A DNA stretch of 64,000 bases, taken from contig NC_090953.1 in the NCBI RefSeq assembly GCF_040807025.1, positions 26,024,997 to 26,088,996 of the forward strand. The letters are read 5' to 3'. The translations under genes were made by a program, and so were the position numbers. This stretch comes from Struthio camelus (Eukaryota > Chordata > Aves > Struthioniformes > Struthionidae). Positions 31,680 to 60,591 of the stretch are shown piece by piece. Below the pieces are notes generated by a model that searched no databases, was not told the origin of the DNA, and saw only the letters and a list, made by a program, of their open reading frames with translations. Within the stretch, counting starts at the first letter, position 1; every line of letters starts with the position of its first letter.

Positions 31680-32295
31680 CCTGATCCTGACTGTGGGCCC
31701 AGCCCTAACCCTGGCTCTGAACCGCCATCCCAGCCCTGGCCTGACCCCGGCCTTCTTCACTGGCCCGACGCTCAGCCCCCATCCTGTCCCAGTCTAACCC
31801 TATTCCTGATCCTAACTGTGCCTCGCCCCACTCCAAATGCTGACCCCGGTCCTAACCCCGACCCTAACACTGCCTCTAACCCCTGGTCTTAACTCTGCCC
31901 GATGCCAGCTCCAAACCCAGATCCTGACCCTATCTGTCCCTGGTCCTAACCCCAATTCTGACCCTGTCTCTGATCCCTATCCTCACCCTAACCCGGGTTT
32001 TAACCCTGCCTCTAAGCCCTGATCCTAATGCGATCTCTCACCGTCATTGTTTTTGGCCCCAGCTCCAAACTGTCATGCTAACCCTGTCCCTTATTCTAAC
32101 CTTCACCTTATCCCTAACCCTGACTCTAAACTCTCATGCTGGTCCTGTCTTTTGATCATAGCCCCTGTCCCTAAGGCTCACCGTGTCCCTGACCCTGACT
32201 CTAAACCTGACCCTATCCCTACTGTTGTTCCTGATCATAACACTCACCCTGACCTTATCCCTAACCCTGACCTTGACCCTAGCTGTTTTGCCTGA
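31680..32295 (+). repeat. Degenerate telomere-like (CCCTAA/CCCTGA) array
   Basis: About 600 bp rich in CCTAACCC, CCCTAACCCTG, TCTAACCC and CCCTGACCC, with roughly a dozen YTAACC motifs in a diverged 12-18 bp rhythm. C-rich on plus, so TTAGGG-like on minus. It could be an interstitial telomeric relic or an independently expanded minisatellite. Confidence 0.7.
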
Positions 32296-32299
32296 CCAC

Positions 32300-35200
32300 A
32301 ACCCCAACTCTAAACCCTGTGGGTATTTCTCATGGCAATCCTTAGTGCACCATTAACTGCTGCTTTCCCAGAAGGTGCTGGGAGTGCTCAGCAGGCCAGG
32401 ATGGTGTATAAGAACTCGAAAAGGAAAACAAGGGATTAAAGATGAATTTGTCTTTGTGGTGGAAAACAGGGAATGGCAGAAATCAGTCTATGCTGGGGTT
32501 CCTGTGTTTCTACCCTGGTGAAACATATACATTGGTAGTGTTAACGACTCTTTGTTCTTACCACTATTGCTGATTATTACAGAGCTTTGAGTAAGTATGA
32601 AAGGCCATTTTATTTTCACAGCTATGCAAAGAATTCAGAATGCCTGAGATCAAAAGGATTTCTTTGTATACAACATTTTTAGAGCAAGTTCCATTTAATC
32701 TTGCCACTTCAGAGCACTCAAATGGCCTGATGATTCATACCTCTCTGTGCTGTGTCACAAGAAGAGCTGTTTGCAGAAACCCCTGCTTTCTATGTGCACA
32801 CCATCCTCATTATTCATCCTCATATATGTGGCTGTTAGCACCCCTGCATTTTTGGCAAGTGTGAGGGGGTGCTGGAAGAGGTCCTGCCGCAGGTCTCCTG
32901 CCGCAATGCTATCTGTGCAAGGGTATGTGTATATGCCACATCTGTTCCTGTACATCGGCTGCAGTCTGTGAATCCTAAATGTGCGAGAGCCTTGCTGAAG
33001 CTTGGGACAAACCTGAGGAAGGCCTTGTGCACCTTGACTACTCGGTCAAGTGTTGTTGTCTTATTACCCTCCAGCCAGGCTGCTGTCTTTGCTGATCCTG
33101 GAGCATTTCCCAGCTTTATCCCCATCCATAATATTCAATTCAGGAGAAATTTAGTAAAAACAAGGTTCTAATGAGACTTGCATCCCATGGGAGGTGAGAA
33201 CTGGGGCGTAGTGATGGGTGCCAAAACAGCAAGTGATGCAGAGGCTGGCTACAGCTGTGAGAAGCAGTATCTCCTTAGGCTGCATCATTAGTATTTCCTT
33301 AGCCTGTGTAGGCCCCACAGGCTGCCTGTGGGGACCAGAGATGCCCAGTGGGGCACACTGCACCCAAAGGAGCAGCTCCTGCCACCCTGAGCTCTTCATC
33401 TTGCTTATATCCAACCCAAAAAAGCTTGGAGTGATGGAGGAAGGCAGAACAGGCCTTTTGTGGCTTCTCTTTCTCTGTGGCCACCTCTTCCTCCCCTTGG
33501 CCTCTTCGCTGTTGACATCTCCTGTGCCCTGGTGTGCATGGTGGTCCCTCAGCAACGGTGGTGGCCTTTGCAATGGGAGATGCTCTCCATGCCATCAAAC
33601 CAGGCTACCCAGGAGATGGTGGAATAGGGTCTCTTTGGTGGCATCTTTGAATGACCTGGGTGTATGGTGGCTTTTGGCACTGGCCTTCTGCCGCAGTGCT
33701 GCCCTTCTCCCTCCCTTGTTTGCCCTCAGCCAGTCCTGGTCTGTCCCCTCCCACCGAGCTGTGGGGATGCTGCTGTTGTCCAGGCATGGCCAACCTTGTC
33801 ACCATCTTTGCCCTCATACTGGACCCAAAGTGGGTGCAGTGTCACTGGCAAAACTGCTCACATGTGCAGGGAGTTTAACGCTACCCTGAGCCTATGGACT
33901 GAGCTGAGGAGAGAGAGCAGACCACAGCAGACATCCACAGAAGTCAGGGTAGGTGAGCCATAGAGATGGGGGTCATCACACCCCTCTGAAACTCAAGGCA
34001 TGACCTTGTGAAGGGGGAAGAAGTCTTTGTCCTGCCTCGTGCCCTGCCTCGGCCACTTGTGCCTTCCTCCACGCTAAGCTGGTGGTGGCACAACTGCCGC
34101 TGAGCTGGGCTGTGTGACCGGTCAGTGAGCAAGGAGAAGCCCAGATCCACCATGTCACCAGCTTGCTCCCATGCACCATCCTGTGCAATTGCTGCATTGT
34201 GTCAGTGCAATGCGATGGTGGTGAAGAAGCAACGAAGGGAGAAGGTGGGACAGCGCCAAGATGTGGAGTACCTCTCACAGGGCATGCTGCCCATGCCTGG
34301 AGGGGACAGAGAACCTAGGGCGATGCCCACAGTGACCAGGGAATTCCTACCTGGGGACTCATATAGACAGGGAGAGTAGGACCCATGAACTTGGTGTCCA
34401 CCATGGTCTTGATCCCACTTTCCTGGCCTACCCTGGCCTGGTACAGTGCCAGGGCTCATGTTTGCATGGGTGTGCACTGGACACTGCACAGGTAGTGTGC
34501 ATGGGTGCAGGATCTCCTGTGGTCAGGGAGAAGGCAGCAGGGTTAGTGTTTCGGATGCTCCACAGACCTTTCTGGAAGGGGGAAGCCAACAGAATAACAA
34601 TGATCTCAACTGTTGCAACAGGCATGAATGAGATAAACGCTGTAGTGATAAGGAGGAATCCGCTGAACATGGAAGCAAGCAGGGAGGTGGTGAGTGGAGA
34701 CAGAGATAAGTGCCGGGGGCTTTGCTGGTATGGAAAAGGAAGCATGAAGCCGCTGCCACCAGTCACCAGAGGTGGTGGTCCCATGCTTGCGGCAGCTGCA
34801 TGCCCGCCCAGCTTCCTACTCATGGGCTGTGTCGCCCAGCAAGTGGAGTGCTGAGCTGGAAATTGGATACGATCACTCCTAATGAAATTGTGCTATGTTG
34901 TCAGGGCCCAGAATAGCCTTTCATGGCAGGGTCTGGTTCACAGTACTTTGCTGGTCTGGCCCAAATGGTTCAGCCCTGCCAGGATTCGCTGCATTCACGC
35001 AGCGTGGTGGAAAAGGAATGGGTAGTTTTGGGGAAATGCCTGATGGATGATCCGATCCCTTTGGGCTTTGCTCAGCATCTGAGCAGGGTGGCTGCTCCAG
35101 GCAGGCACCTTTGCTCTTCCCACCTCACTGTGTCTCTTGGTAGCTTTTCTCTGAGCCCTCTTGATGCCTGTGGTTTGTGTCTGACAGGATTTTAGAGGTG

Positions 35201-38200
35201 TCTGCAATGTCGAAACACCGGTGCAGCCAGGCAGAAAGTGCTGCTGGGCCCAGACGTTGCCACTCTATGGCACAAACATAAATCTTCCAGCTGGCACAGG
35301 GACAAGAGCAATTCATCACTCTGTAGCTTTCTCAGCTGCTCTGCCCCTCACCGGCTGTTCCCTTGCTGGGCAGCCCCCAGCCTCCTTTCCCTACCTCAAG
35401 GAGTCAGATAGGAGGCAGTGAACTGCACTTCTGCCTCTTTTCGTCCTGACTCTGACTCAGATCTCTAAAACAGCCAGGGGAGCAGAGCTGGTGCCTGGGG
35501 AGGCATAAGGGATGCCAGCACTGCGAGTAGGTGCTGCATGTTTTACTGGTGATATAAAATTGTGCGCTGATGCAGGCCCGCACTGTCATTTCCGGGTATT
35601 CAAAGGCCATACATTCAACTTGCAATTTTCTCTGCTGCTGAAAGCCCACCTTCCTTGCTAAGAACATCAGCACATCCCCACTGAGTTACACCGTCTAGCC
35701 CACTGTCCCATATCTGCAAGCATGGGATGCTTTATTCTTCTAGGGAAGAATGCAATATCCAAGTTTTCCAGTACTCTCCTGGCCTCCCACCAGTTGCAGC
35801 TCAAAGATTTCTGAGCCAAATGTGGATTCCCTGCATTTAGCCCTCAAAGATTTTTTTTTTTCCCCATGGATTTGCCTAGTTTTCCCCTAAACCATGAAGC
35901 AGCCAGGGTCCAGTGTCTTCAGCTGCACGTGCCTGTACAGGTGTGTAAAATTAATACTTGAATCCTTTCTGCAAATGAGGCTTTGGAAAAAATGAATTGT
36001 TGTCTAGCACTAAAATGATGTTGGTGAGGTTGTGGTATGTGGAGGAGGAAACCCTGGTTCCTCTGCAGGGGAGAGAAGTGGAGTCAGTGTGAGAGGTGGC
36101 TTGTGATCCTGCTTTTTTCCTGTGCATGTCCTCCCATGCCTCCCCCTAAACTGCACAGCATCCCTGCTGTCCCGGACACCCCTGCCTGGCCTGCTGGGCC
36201 AATGCAGAAGGAAGGGCAGGCTAAGGAATAAGTCCTGGGGATGATATTAGAGGCGAGGGATTAGCTGGGACGGGGGATGAAGGACAGCACATCTGGGCTG
36301 GGAGGGGGTTACAAGCAACCCGATGTGGCTGTCTCCACCATCCACCTTCTAGCTCATGAGATGTGTGCCAAGGACTGAACGAGAAGGACTCAGGCATTTC
36401 TTAACATGAGCCCTTCAATTTTCAGCTGTGATGCTCTTTAGCAGCTTTATGAGCCCAAAACAGTGCATGAGATGGTCCTGGTTTTCCTACAGCTCAGGCT
36501 TCTAAGGGCATTTTCCAGTCCACCAGTGCTATGTAGGACAAACAGGCTACAATAGATTAATGTTTTGCTCTGTCGTGTTTTGGGATCTCCTTGCCTCGCT
36601 CTGACACCCAGAGATCAAGGAAAACAGTCCCTAAAATGTGAGGGATCGCCAAAGCTCTCTCATCCAACCAGCAGGGAGCACAAAGCCCAGAGCAGCCCCT
36701 TGGCCCTTTCCCTATGGGTCCAGCATGCAGCTGAAGCTGGGATGTGATAAAAGTGTCCCAGCTGAGAGCAAGCTGCTGTGCTGCCTGTCTCCCTGCCCTA
36801 CATGAATGCTGTCACTTGTTTGTATCTGCTCTGTCTCGTTGCAGCTGCCAGCCCTGAGCCCTCGCTCTGCCTTTGTCTGCGAGACAAGCGGGAGCCTCCT
36901 CCAGCAGCAGGAATTTATAGCCTGCACACAGCCACCTCTTAACCCTGCTCTGTGATGCTGAGCGGGCAGAAAACAGGCAGCCGCATGCTGCCAGGCAACC
37001 TGCCTGGCACGACTTGCCCCTGCTCTAAATTCACCTTCATTTTCTGCCTCCTGTCTGTTTTGGAGATACTGAGCTGAACTGGGGTGAATGCTGTTGGCAA
37101 AAGTACTTGTTTCCCCTCTACCTGGGGGAACAGTCCCTGTTTTGCTCTTGTCCTCCATACCCATCCTCCTGATGGTCCGTGAGTGTCCTTTTTAGTGATG
37201 TAGGGAGGATGCAAGTTGGTGGCTTACAGCCCTGAGGCCATGCAGAGCCCCAGTGAGTGCCTGTCTGGGGAAGGATATTGCAGCTGGATTAATCAAACCC
37301 ACCATTAACACTGTCCTGGGGCTCGCAGGTCCCCCACCAGCCCCAGAGCACAGGCATCCAACCAGCACGTTGCTCTGATTGAGCTGCAAATGCTCCAGCT
37401 CCTTAGTTTGCTCTGCCTCAGATCGATGAGCGCAGGCGGCTCCAATCAATTCCACTTTACCGCTTGCCATTGAGTTCAGATCCGCGCTCTCCCAGCTGGT
37501 CCCGCTTCCTTTGTTCGTTCAGAGGAGGAATTCGGGCATCTGATGCCACGCGGAAGCTGCTATGTCTTTGCAGCTCAAATAATACCCTGCAGATGCAGCT
37601 GTTCCTCCCTGGGGAGGGTTTGAATTGTGCTACTGCTGGAGTCCTGAAAGGGTCAGCCTGACTGGGGACAGTGTGAAAGGGGGTGACTGAATGAGGCTGC
37701 GCACTTTGCATGATATAATATGGTTATCATCACCAAGCCAGCATCTAGCTCGAGGTTCCCCTGCCGCAAGTCTGGTTTTGCCGGGGAAATACCCACGCCA
37801 GCTGCGGAGCTGCTTGGCTCCCCTGTCCCCTTGGGCACTGAGTGCAGTTTGAGTTCTGTGGGGCTCTGAGCACGTGCAAAATGATTTTACAGAAGAAAAT
37901 AACCCCCAAGAGTTTATGCAGCGGCCGTTTGGAAATTTCCCTCAAACCCATACCTGGTGTTTGCCAGTGAAAGAGGCTTTTCTCATGCTCAGTGTGTCAG
38001 TCCTGGAGTAATTTTTTCTCATATCTGTCACCCAGCTCTCTTGCTGGCAATTTCCAGGGTGTTGGACCTGGATTTGTGGAAATGAGTTCCCCACAGCTCT
38101 TCACACCTCGTCAAGTGTTAATGAGATAACAGATCACACCAGAGAGCAGTTGTGACGCTCAGGGTCATAGACATGAAGAGGGTTGTCGGTGCTGAGAGCA

Positions 38201-39295
38201 GAGGCAGAAAGGGTGCTTGGTATGGCGGGGGTGACAACCCATGTATCTGGCTCCAAGCTGGCAGATGTCTGTTAACAAGTTGTCCTGTCTTCTTTTGGCC
38301 AGTTAGCATAGTTTCAATTATATTATCAACTGCATAATGATTTCTTTCGACAGAAAGATCGAGAAGCTGCAAAAAATGTCTGCAAGAATTTGCTTCACTT
38401 GGTAAACACACATGCTTTGGGCATATCCTGTGTGTCTGGACAGACAGCATCTGAGTGGACTGAACACCCTTAGAAAACCTGGATCCGCATCGCTTGTGCA
38501 AGCATTATTAGAAACAGAAATGTCCTAGTTTGTGTTGCTTGGGAGGAGCAATGTGTCACGTCTGTATAGGACTCGATGCTGGCCCATGTTGTCCAGGTGC
38601 CCCTCTGGCCCCACCATTCACCCCAGGCTTCTGAGCTGGGCTTCATGCTCCACGTGTGTTGCTTTCCCCCAGCGTATCACTTGGCTTTGGCTCCTGCCGC
38701 CCCTGTACAGCTTGTTGCAGCAAGCTGGGGCTGCAGAGCATCTTGTGCCAGTGCTTCTCTCTTCTGTGCCAGTTTGTCCCCTGCCCTGCCTAGGGCACCT
38801 AGCGTTGAGCTAGTATGTGCGGGCATGGCTGCTCCATGCAGATACACCCCACTTCCTTCCAGTCTGATAGGAGCTGGGAAATCTGAATGCGATCAACAAA
38901 GCTTGCAGGCTCCCAATTGCTTTGGTGCGCCTGTCAGGGGAACGTGCTCAGTGTGTGGACAGTGGGCTGCTGGAAGAGGGACACCGCAGGCCTGGGAGTG
39001 ACTTCCTGAACCAAAAGATGCTGCCTGCATGATGTATCTGGGAGCAATATCACCGCATGTGGGCAGCTGCTTTGGTGAGACTGTTCCATCTCACCCACTG
39101 CCTGGTCTTTGATGTTTGCCTGAGGCAAATGCGTAGCAACATTTCCCCTGGACACAATCCCTGCCTCTAAATAATTGCAAGGCTCCTTGTGCCAATCAGG
39201 GAGTCTTTGTATTTTGCAACACTTGATGGATTTCTTCCTGTGGTTTGTCCAATCTTACTCCTCAACTATGTAGCACCTGCAGCATCCTGTGGCAG
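32300..39295. other. Intergenic region, no gene recognised
   Basis: Seven kilobases between the telomere-like array and an old CR1. Short open frames occur but none shows family similarity, codon conservation or paired splice signals I can defend. Some AT-rich blocks (32500-32800, 37400-37700) could be conserved non-coding sequence, which needs alignment. Confidence 0.5.
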
Positions 39296-39299
39296 GGAG

Positions 39300-40235
39300 C
39301 ACCACTGCCCGCCATGCACAGAGCCACTTTCTCTTGGCTGTTTCTCCCTGATCTACCAGGCTATTTAACCCCACTCTCTCCAGCCACGCAAATTTCTGTC
39401 CCATGCCCCTGGCTGTCTCTTTTCCATACTGAAGAGCCCCAGTCTATCAGACAGAGCATGTGCAGAAGCCGTTCCAGACCTTTGATCGTTCCATCACCCT
39501 TCTCTGAGTTTGTTCCAGCTTTGCCATACCCTCGGTATGAGGGCGCAAGGACTGTGCACAGCCCGTGAGTGTAAGTAGCTGGGATTGACCCAATGCCTCT
39601 GACGTGGTCTCTATTTAACGTTTTCTACTGCAAATTGCAGTTTTCACCTCCGCCGAGTGCAGAGGTGACATTTTCACAGACTGTCAGAGCTCCAGGTCTC
39701 AGAGGCCATCACTTCAGGCATGAGGTTGGGCTTGATTTCCCCATGTGCATCTCTTCCCCAACTTTGGATTTCATCTCATTTTATTGCCAAGTCTCTCAGC
39801 CTCTTAAAGCCCTCCTGCAAGTCTTAGCACTCATCTCCAGTATCCAGAACAACTCAGTATTATCAGCAAGTTTTGTCGCTTCTCCAACGACCCCTCCACT
39901 CATCAGAAAACTTGTTTGTGGCAATGCAAGTGACCTTTCTCTGCTGGATCACCCTCAGATGCCCGTTGGCTCCTTCCAAGAAAGCCACTGCCTTTGGAAG
40001 GCAGAAATTCCCTTTAAAAGAGCTGTGCTGACTCCTTCCCAATATGTCATATTTATCCATCTGTCCCCTAATGATGCCAGTTTCCTACTCCTTATGCCAG
40101 TTTTTGTTCATTTGCACAGAACAGATGTGTCGTTTATCAGTCTGCAGTTCCCTGGCTCTCTCTTTGCAAGTAGTTTTGATGTCACAGTTGTGACCTTCCA
40201 GTCCTCATATCTCCTCCTGCACCCAGATCTTGAGG
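39300..40235 (-). mobile_element. Ancient CR1 LINE fragment, antisense
   Basis: On the plus strand this reads as reverse-complement CR1 reverse-transcriptase coding DNA. Landmarks are AGAAGCCGTTCCAGACC, CCCTTCTCTGAG, TATTATCAGCAAGTTTTG, GAGCTGTGCTGACTCCTTCC and CAGTCTGCAGTTCCCTGGCTC. It is heavily diverged, of the old amniote CR1 type rather than the younger avian CR1 at 21.2 kb. Confidence 0.7.
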
Positions 40236-40239
40236 AAGG

Positions 40240-43200
40240 CTGTGTGTGGCCAGCACGCGTAACATGCTCTGAGTCCCTGCCTGTGCTGCACAGCAGAGTT
40301 TATGTAGGTTGCTCCCAAGGAGGGAAGGGGCTGGAGAGGCCATAGACATTTCTGAACTCCTAGGGACAGTGGATGGCTTTTATTTGAAGCTGCAAAAGAA
40401 GCATCTGGCAATGCTGCATGCTCCCCTGCAAGCCAGGGATGATGCTGGAGTCAGGGGTAGCCGCCGAGCCAGAGCCTGGCCGAAGTGACATGATGGCAAA
40501 TGTGTCAAATGTTAAACTCGGCCCCCACATCCCCTGTAGGTGAATCCTCTTACAGCACCTCCTCCAGAGTGTGCTGGAGCAGAGATGCTTTCCTTTGAGG
40601 CACCAAAATCCCTGGTCATGAGAAATGGGCACTAAATCCAGGCCTCTGCTGGCTAATATTCCTCGGGGGCAGTCCAGGCTGTGTCCACACAGCCCAGGGT
40701 TAAACCAACCGGAAGGGAACGTTTACCAGGGACACATGACCTAGGCCCTCCTAGGCCTGAGGGAAGGGCTCACGTCCTGTTCCTGGCCTGGGGTGCACAA
40801 AAGGGCTCCCAGCCCTGGCTGTGGATGTGGTGGTGGGAGCACAGGGAATTCAGGGCAGCCAAAGCGGCTCCTCACGTTTAGGACTGTTGCTGCTCCTGGA
40901 GGACAAACGAAGGCTAAGGACACGCAGAGCTCTCTGCTGGGCTGGCAGGAGCCTGGAAGACTTTCTCTGGCTTCTTCTATCTGGTGCGTGCTCAGACCTG
41001 CCCGGGAAGTGTTTACCCAGGCGAGCAGCAATTGCTGCCTTTGGGGAGAGAAAGGGCCATGCTGTGAGCTTCAGCCCAGAGACGACATAGAAGAGCTGCT
41101 GGGCCCTCCTGAGATAGAGGAGGGTGGGAACAGAGCTCCTGCATGTGGACCTACAGCCTATGAATCCCTGCTGGCCACTGCGCAAGCCTACTGCCTCACC
41201 TGTCCAAGGGAAAGAGCCGAAGACCACTTCTATGCAGCCACTGGTTGCTCTCCTCCCGATTTAAGACTGTGTGACCAGCAGCTCCTGTGCTGTCCTTCGC
41301 TCCTTCCTTGGGGCTCCGTAGGCCAACGGCCACACGAGCGGCAGGCAGCCCTGGGGGCCAAGCATCCTGCTGGGGGCCTCTCACCATGTCTGTGTTAGGG
41401 AGTAGACTAAATGTTGAGTCTGGCACGCAAGTGGCGCAATGTGGGCTTCCTAATCCTCTTCCATCTGCCAGTCCCACCCCATGTCCCCTGCCAGTCTCTA
41501 CATGAGCAGCGCTACACGACAGCCATCTGTCAAAGCAATCCACTGGGCTCTAGCTGGGCCGTAGGGACTCACAGACAGAGTGGTATCAGGGCTACTGGAG
41601 GTGGCATCGAGGCCAGTCTCTACAGTGCAGGGAACAAACCCAGCTTCCAACGTGCGTCAGATACAAAGGATATAAACAGTTTGGGGATTGGAGCAACACC
41701 AGCTGCAGCATCAGACACAGATGGAGCTTGGCTTTGGCAGTCTGAATGCAGAAATCTGTCACTTTTTCAGTAGAAGCATCAAACCTGAAATGAACTGCTG
41801 TGAATGGAGAGATGTCGGCAGTGTCTCACCATGACTGCAGAAAAAATATGAGCAGCCTGTGCCCGTGATGAGCTGTGCAGGGTGTGAAGAGCTCATTTGG
41901 TCAGAACCTGACTCCCCTTTGAATTTGTTCAAGCACAAAGAAGCCTCCCGAAGGGACTCCCACTCTAGCTATGTTCTCCTCACCTTGCCAGGCACCCTGT
42001 CGTCCTGTATTGCTGTCTGGGTGGTTTGGCCTCTTCCCTTAGGAAGACAAAGCCTGTATGATGTTCAAATCTGAATACTCAGGTGCTGCTGACTCCAGGA
42101 TGGAGTTCTAGATGCTCCACTTGCATCGGGCTTTGCTACAGCCTCAGGTGAGGTCAGGATGCCCCATGGTGCACAGAGAGCTGAGACTGGAGCTATGCTG
42201 TGCCAGGTACTGCACAGAGCCCACCTGCCTGGCTGTAGAAGGCTGCAGAAGAATTTGAATAGTAGCATTTGAATTTGTAGGAGAATTTGCAAGAGAAACA
42301 GGCCCCACAAAGGGTAAGAAGGCGTCCAGGTCCCCTGCACTCAGGTACATTCAGACCTTGGACCCTCTTCCATCCCTAGCATGGCCCTGATGCGGCCGGA
42401 CCTCAGCCAAGGAGGGTGGGAGGGGAGGGATGTGCCAGGACAGCATGGCGAGGAAGGCTCTCTGCAATTCCTCCTGTACTGCAATATTTGTACAAAAAAT
42501 AATGCCATGAGCCAGATCCCTGCTCGGTCACCTCTCAGGGGACGCTAAGCACGTGTTTTCCAGGCCGGAGGATTTAACAAGAGCTGTCTCCTACAGATGT
42601 TGCTGAATATCCTCCTTGGCTATTGACAGACGGTGGAAGTACTCTCACTCTTTTGTGCCATCAATACTGCATCCTGCTTCCTCCTAAATGCAGGACAGAC
42701 AGAATTATTGAGAACCTCTTGTTTCTCTGCATCTTAATAGCAATTTTATCATCTCCATCTGCTGGGATTCATTTTGTTGCTGCTAGACCTCTGCCTTGAT
42801 TTCATGTTATTCCTGACAGACACTTTTCCCCCTCTGATGTCTTTTGTGTCTCCCAAAAGTTCCCTACGCTTTGAAATTTCTAATCTTAGTTGCTGGGTGC
42901 TGGGGCTGTCTTTTTCCGAAGGAAGAAGCTGCCCCATTGCCCATCTGGAGCTGTGAGCTCTGTCTGGGTTCCTGGGTAGGAGTGCGGTGCATGCTCAATA
43001 AATCAGTGAGTTTGGGGTGCTGTGGGCTCACTGGGCATGCATTCAGCAGCTGGGGCCGTGCTGTGCCATGTTGGCACGGGAGGCTCGGCTCCCCTGCAAG
43101 CCCATCCCAGGTCTTCTATCCTGTGCAGGAGCTGAAAGGAAGCGGGATGGGGGAACTTTGGTGCCTGCAGGAAGCTTCTCTCACTGTGCATCCTGTCCTC

Positions 43201-44280
43201 CCTGCAGCCGGCACCCCGGCACCATATCCAAAAATCTGTAATGGTCGCAATGGCTTGGTGCAGTTGCGCTGAAACTGGTCGGACCCAGAAGGCTGCAGTC
43301 TCCCACGGCCCTTTCACGTGGCCAGGATTGTTAGGGTCTCCCAGGAACCCACAGGCATCTGCCCCTGCAACCTGAACCATGGACACTCACCGCTGGCTTT
43401 TGGATGCTGCATGTCACAAGGGCATGGCAGAGGTGACGGGGCAGAGCCTGGCTGTGCAGCCTGCCTGGCCTCTCTCTCCATGGTTCCCAAAGCCCTGTGG
43501 TGGGGACAAGAGCCTGGCTCACAGTGTGAGGCTGGGCCAGGCCATGCCGTTACATCTCTCCCCCTTGCTGCCTGGCACCTGCAAGCCTTTTGCTCCACAG
43601 GGGTCCCACTTCTGGTGCATCCTGCCTCCGGCCCCCTTCCCTTTCACTGTTCTCACTTGGTCGACCATGGTCTCGGGCGGGGGATGCGGTGTGTGAGCAG
43701 GAGCATGAGTGGGTGTGCAGGGGCAGCTGCTGAGCGCAAGTGGGGCTGTAGGGCTGAGCTAAGGCACCCCGTGAGCTGGGCAGAGTGTGGTCTGGTTGAA
43801 CAGTGGGTGTTCAGGATTGCCTCAACCTCTGTTGTCACGCTCCAGCACACGTGGGGCCACATGGTGATTCTCCTGTGGCGTTCTGGGAGAGGCCAGCGCT
43901 GGGGAGCAGCATTACTGTGCACCCCGTGCTGGCTGCAGCGGCGCCCTGGTGTCTGGCTGCCCAAGGACAGGATGCTTTCATAGAATAGCTACACTGGCTG
44001 GCAGGCTGCTCTCCTGCCATCCGGCCCTGCGAAAGCTCTTCTTGTAGGCTGCCATTCTGCGAAGGCCCGTGCCCTAGGCTGTCCGCCCACCTACAAACTG
44101 CACCTTGTGCCTCTTGCTGATGGCCTCTGCCCTGTCCTTGCCCCAGCACCCAGGTGACCAGCACCTGTACTCCATAGGATGGTGGGATCAAACTGCCTGT
44201 GGGCTGGAGCCCACCATCTGCTGGTCAGTGGAGATGCGTAGCCACAGGAGTGCTCTTCCAAATCCTTCCCGCTGCAGAAC
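40240..44280. other. Intergenic region upstream of SHF, no gene recognised
   Basis: GC-moderate, without recognisable exons, repeats or RNA genes. CpG content rises after 44280 into the SHF island. Confidence 0.5.
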
Positions 44281-45078
44281 GCTGCACGGTGCCTGCGGGG
44301 CAGGTGCTGCGCACGCGCGTGGCCCTGCTTGGCGAGGGGCACAGGGGGGCCGGGGTGGGCACCGCAGGACACGGGCTGTGCGCCCCGAGGCCGGGGCGGG
44401 TTTAGGAGGTGCCGGCAGCCGCATCACCCGAGCCCACCCGAGCCGGGCGGGTGCACAGGATCGGTGGCCTGGCCATGGGCTGGGTGCTGCGGGGAACCTG
44501 GAGCGCTCAGCGGAGCCTGGGCGGGCGCTGGGGGAGCCGGGCAGGCGCCGGGGGCAGCCTGGAAGCTGCCGAGGGGAGCAGGCCAGAGGTTGCGGAGCCG
44601 GGCCGGGCCCGGAGCGCTGGGGAGCAGGTCAGGCTCCGGGGGCACCGCGCCGGGCCGGGCCGGCAGCGGGCGCGGCGGGAGCCGAGCAGGCAGCGGGGCG
44701 GGCGCGGCGGGAGCGGGGCGGGCGCCGGGGCAGGGGGCGGGCGCCGGCGGAGGCGGGCCGGGCGGCGGGGGGAGCGGGGCGGCGCCGCGCCGGGCGCCGG
44801 GGAAGGCGGGCCGGGCGCGGGGGGGGAGCCCGGCGCGCAGCTCGGCGCCCCGCTCGGCGCCCCGCTCGGAGCAGCCGGCGCCGCGGCTCCGGCAGGTGGC
44901 ACTGGCCGCCTCCCTCGGCCGCCTCCCCCGCTCCCCCCGCGGCCGGGACTCCGCCGCCGCCGCGGCGCTCAGTCCGCCAGCGCCGATGCTGCTGAGCGGA
45001 GCGGCGGCCGGCTCGGAGCGCGGCGGCGGCGGCGGCGGGGCGGCGGCGGCCGGCGGGGCGCCGCAGTGCGTGGGCACC

Positions 45079-60591
<15,513 letters not shown>

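Noticed and set aside
33218-33889. 223-codon plus-strand open frame with hydrophobic stretches
   Set aside because: No recognisable family, no splice-supported structure and no repeat identity; a chance frame cannot be excluded.
34428-34823. Minus-strand frame with membrane-like stretches (FLLITTAFISF, VEIIVILLAS), considered as an SLC28A2 or DUOXA remnant
   Set aside because: No diagnostic SLC28 motif ([19 protein letters not shown]) or DUOXA motif could be matched.
39593-40345. 250-codon plus-strand open frame
   Set aside because: It is the reverse complement of old CR1 coding sequence, not a host gene.
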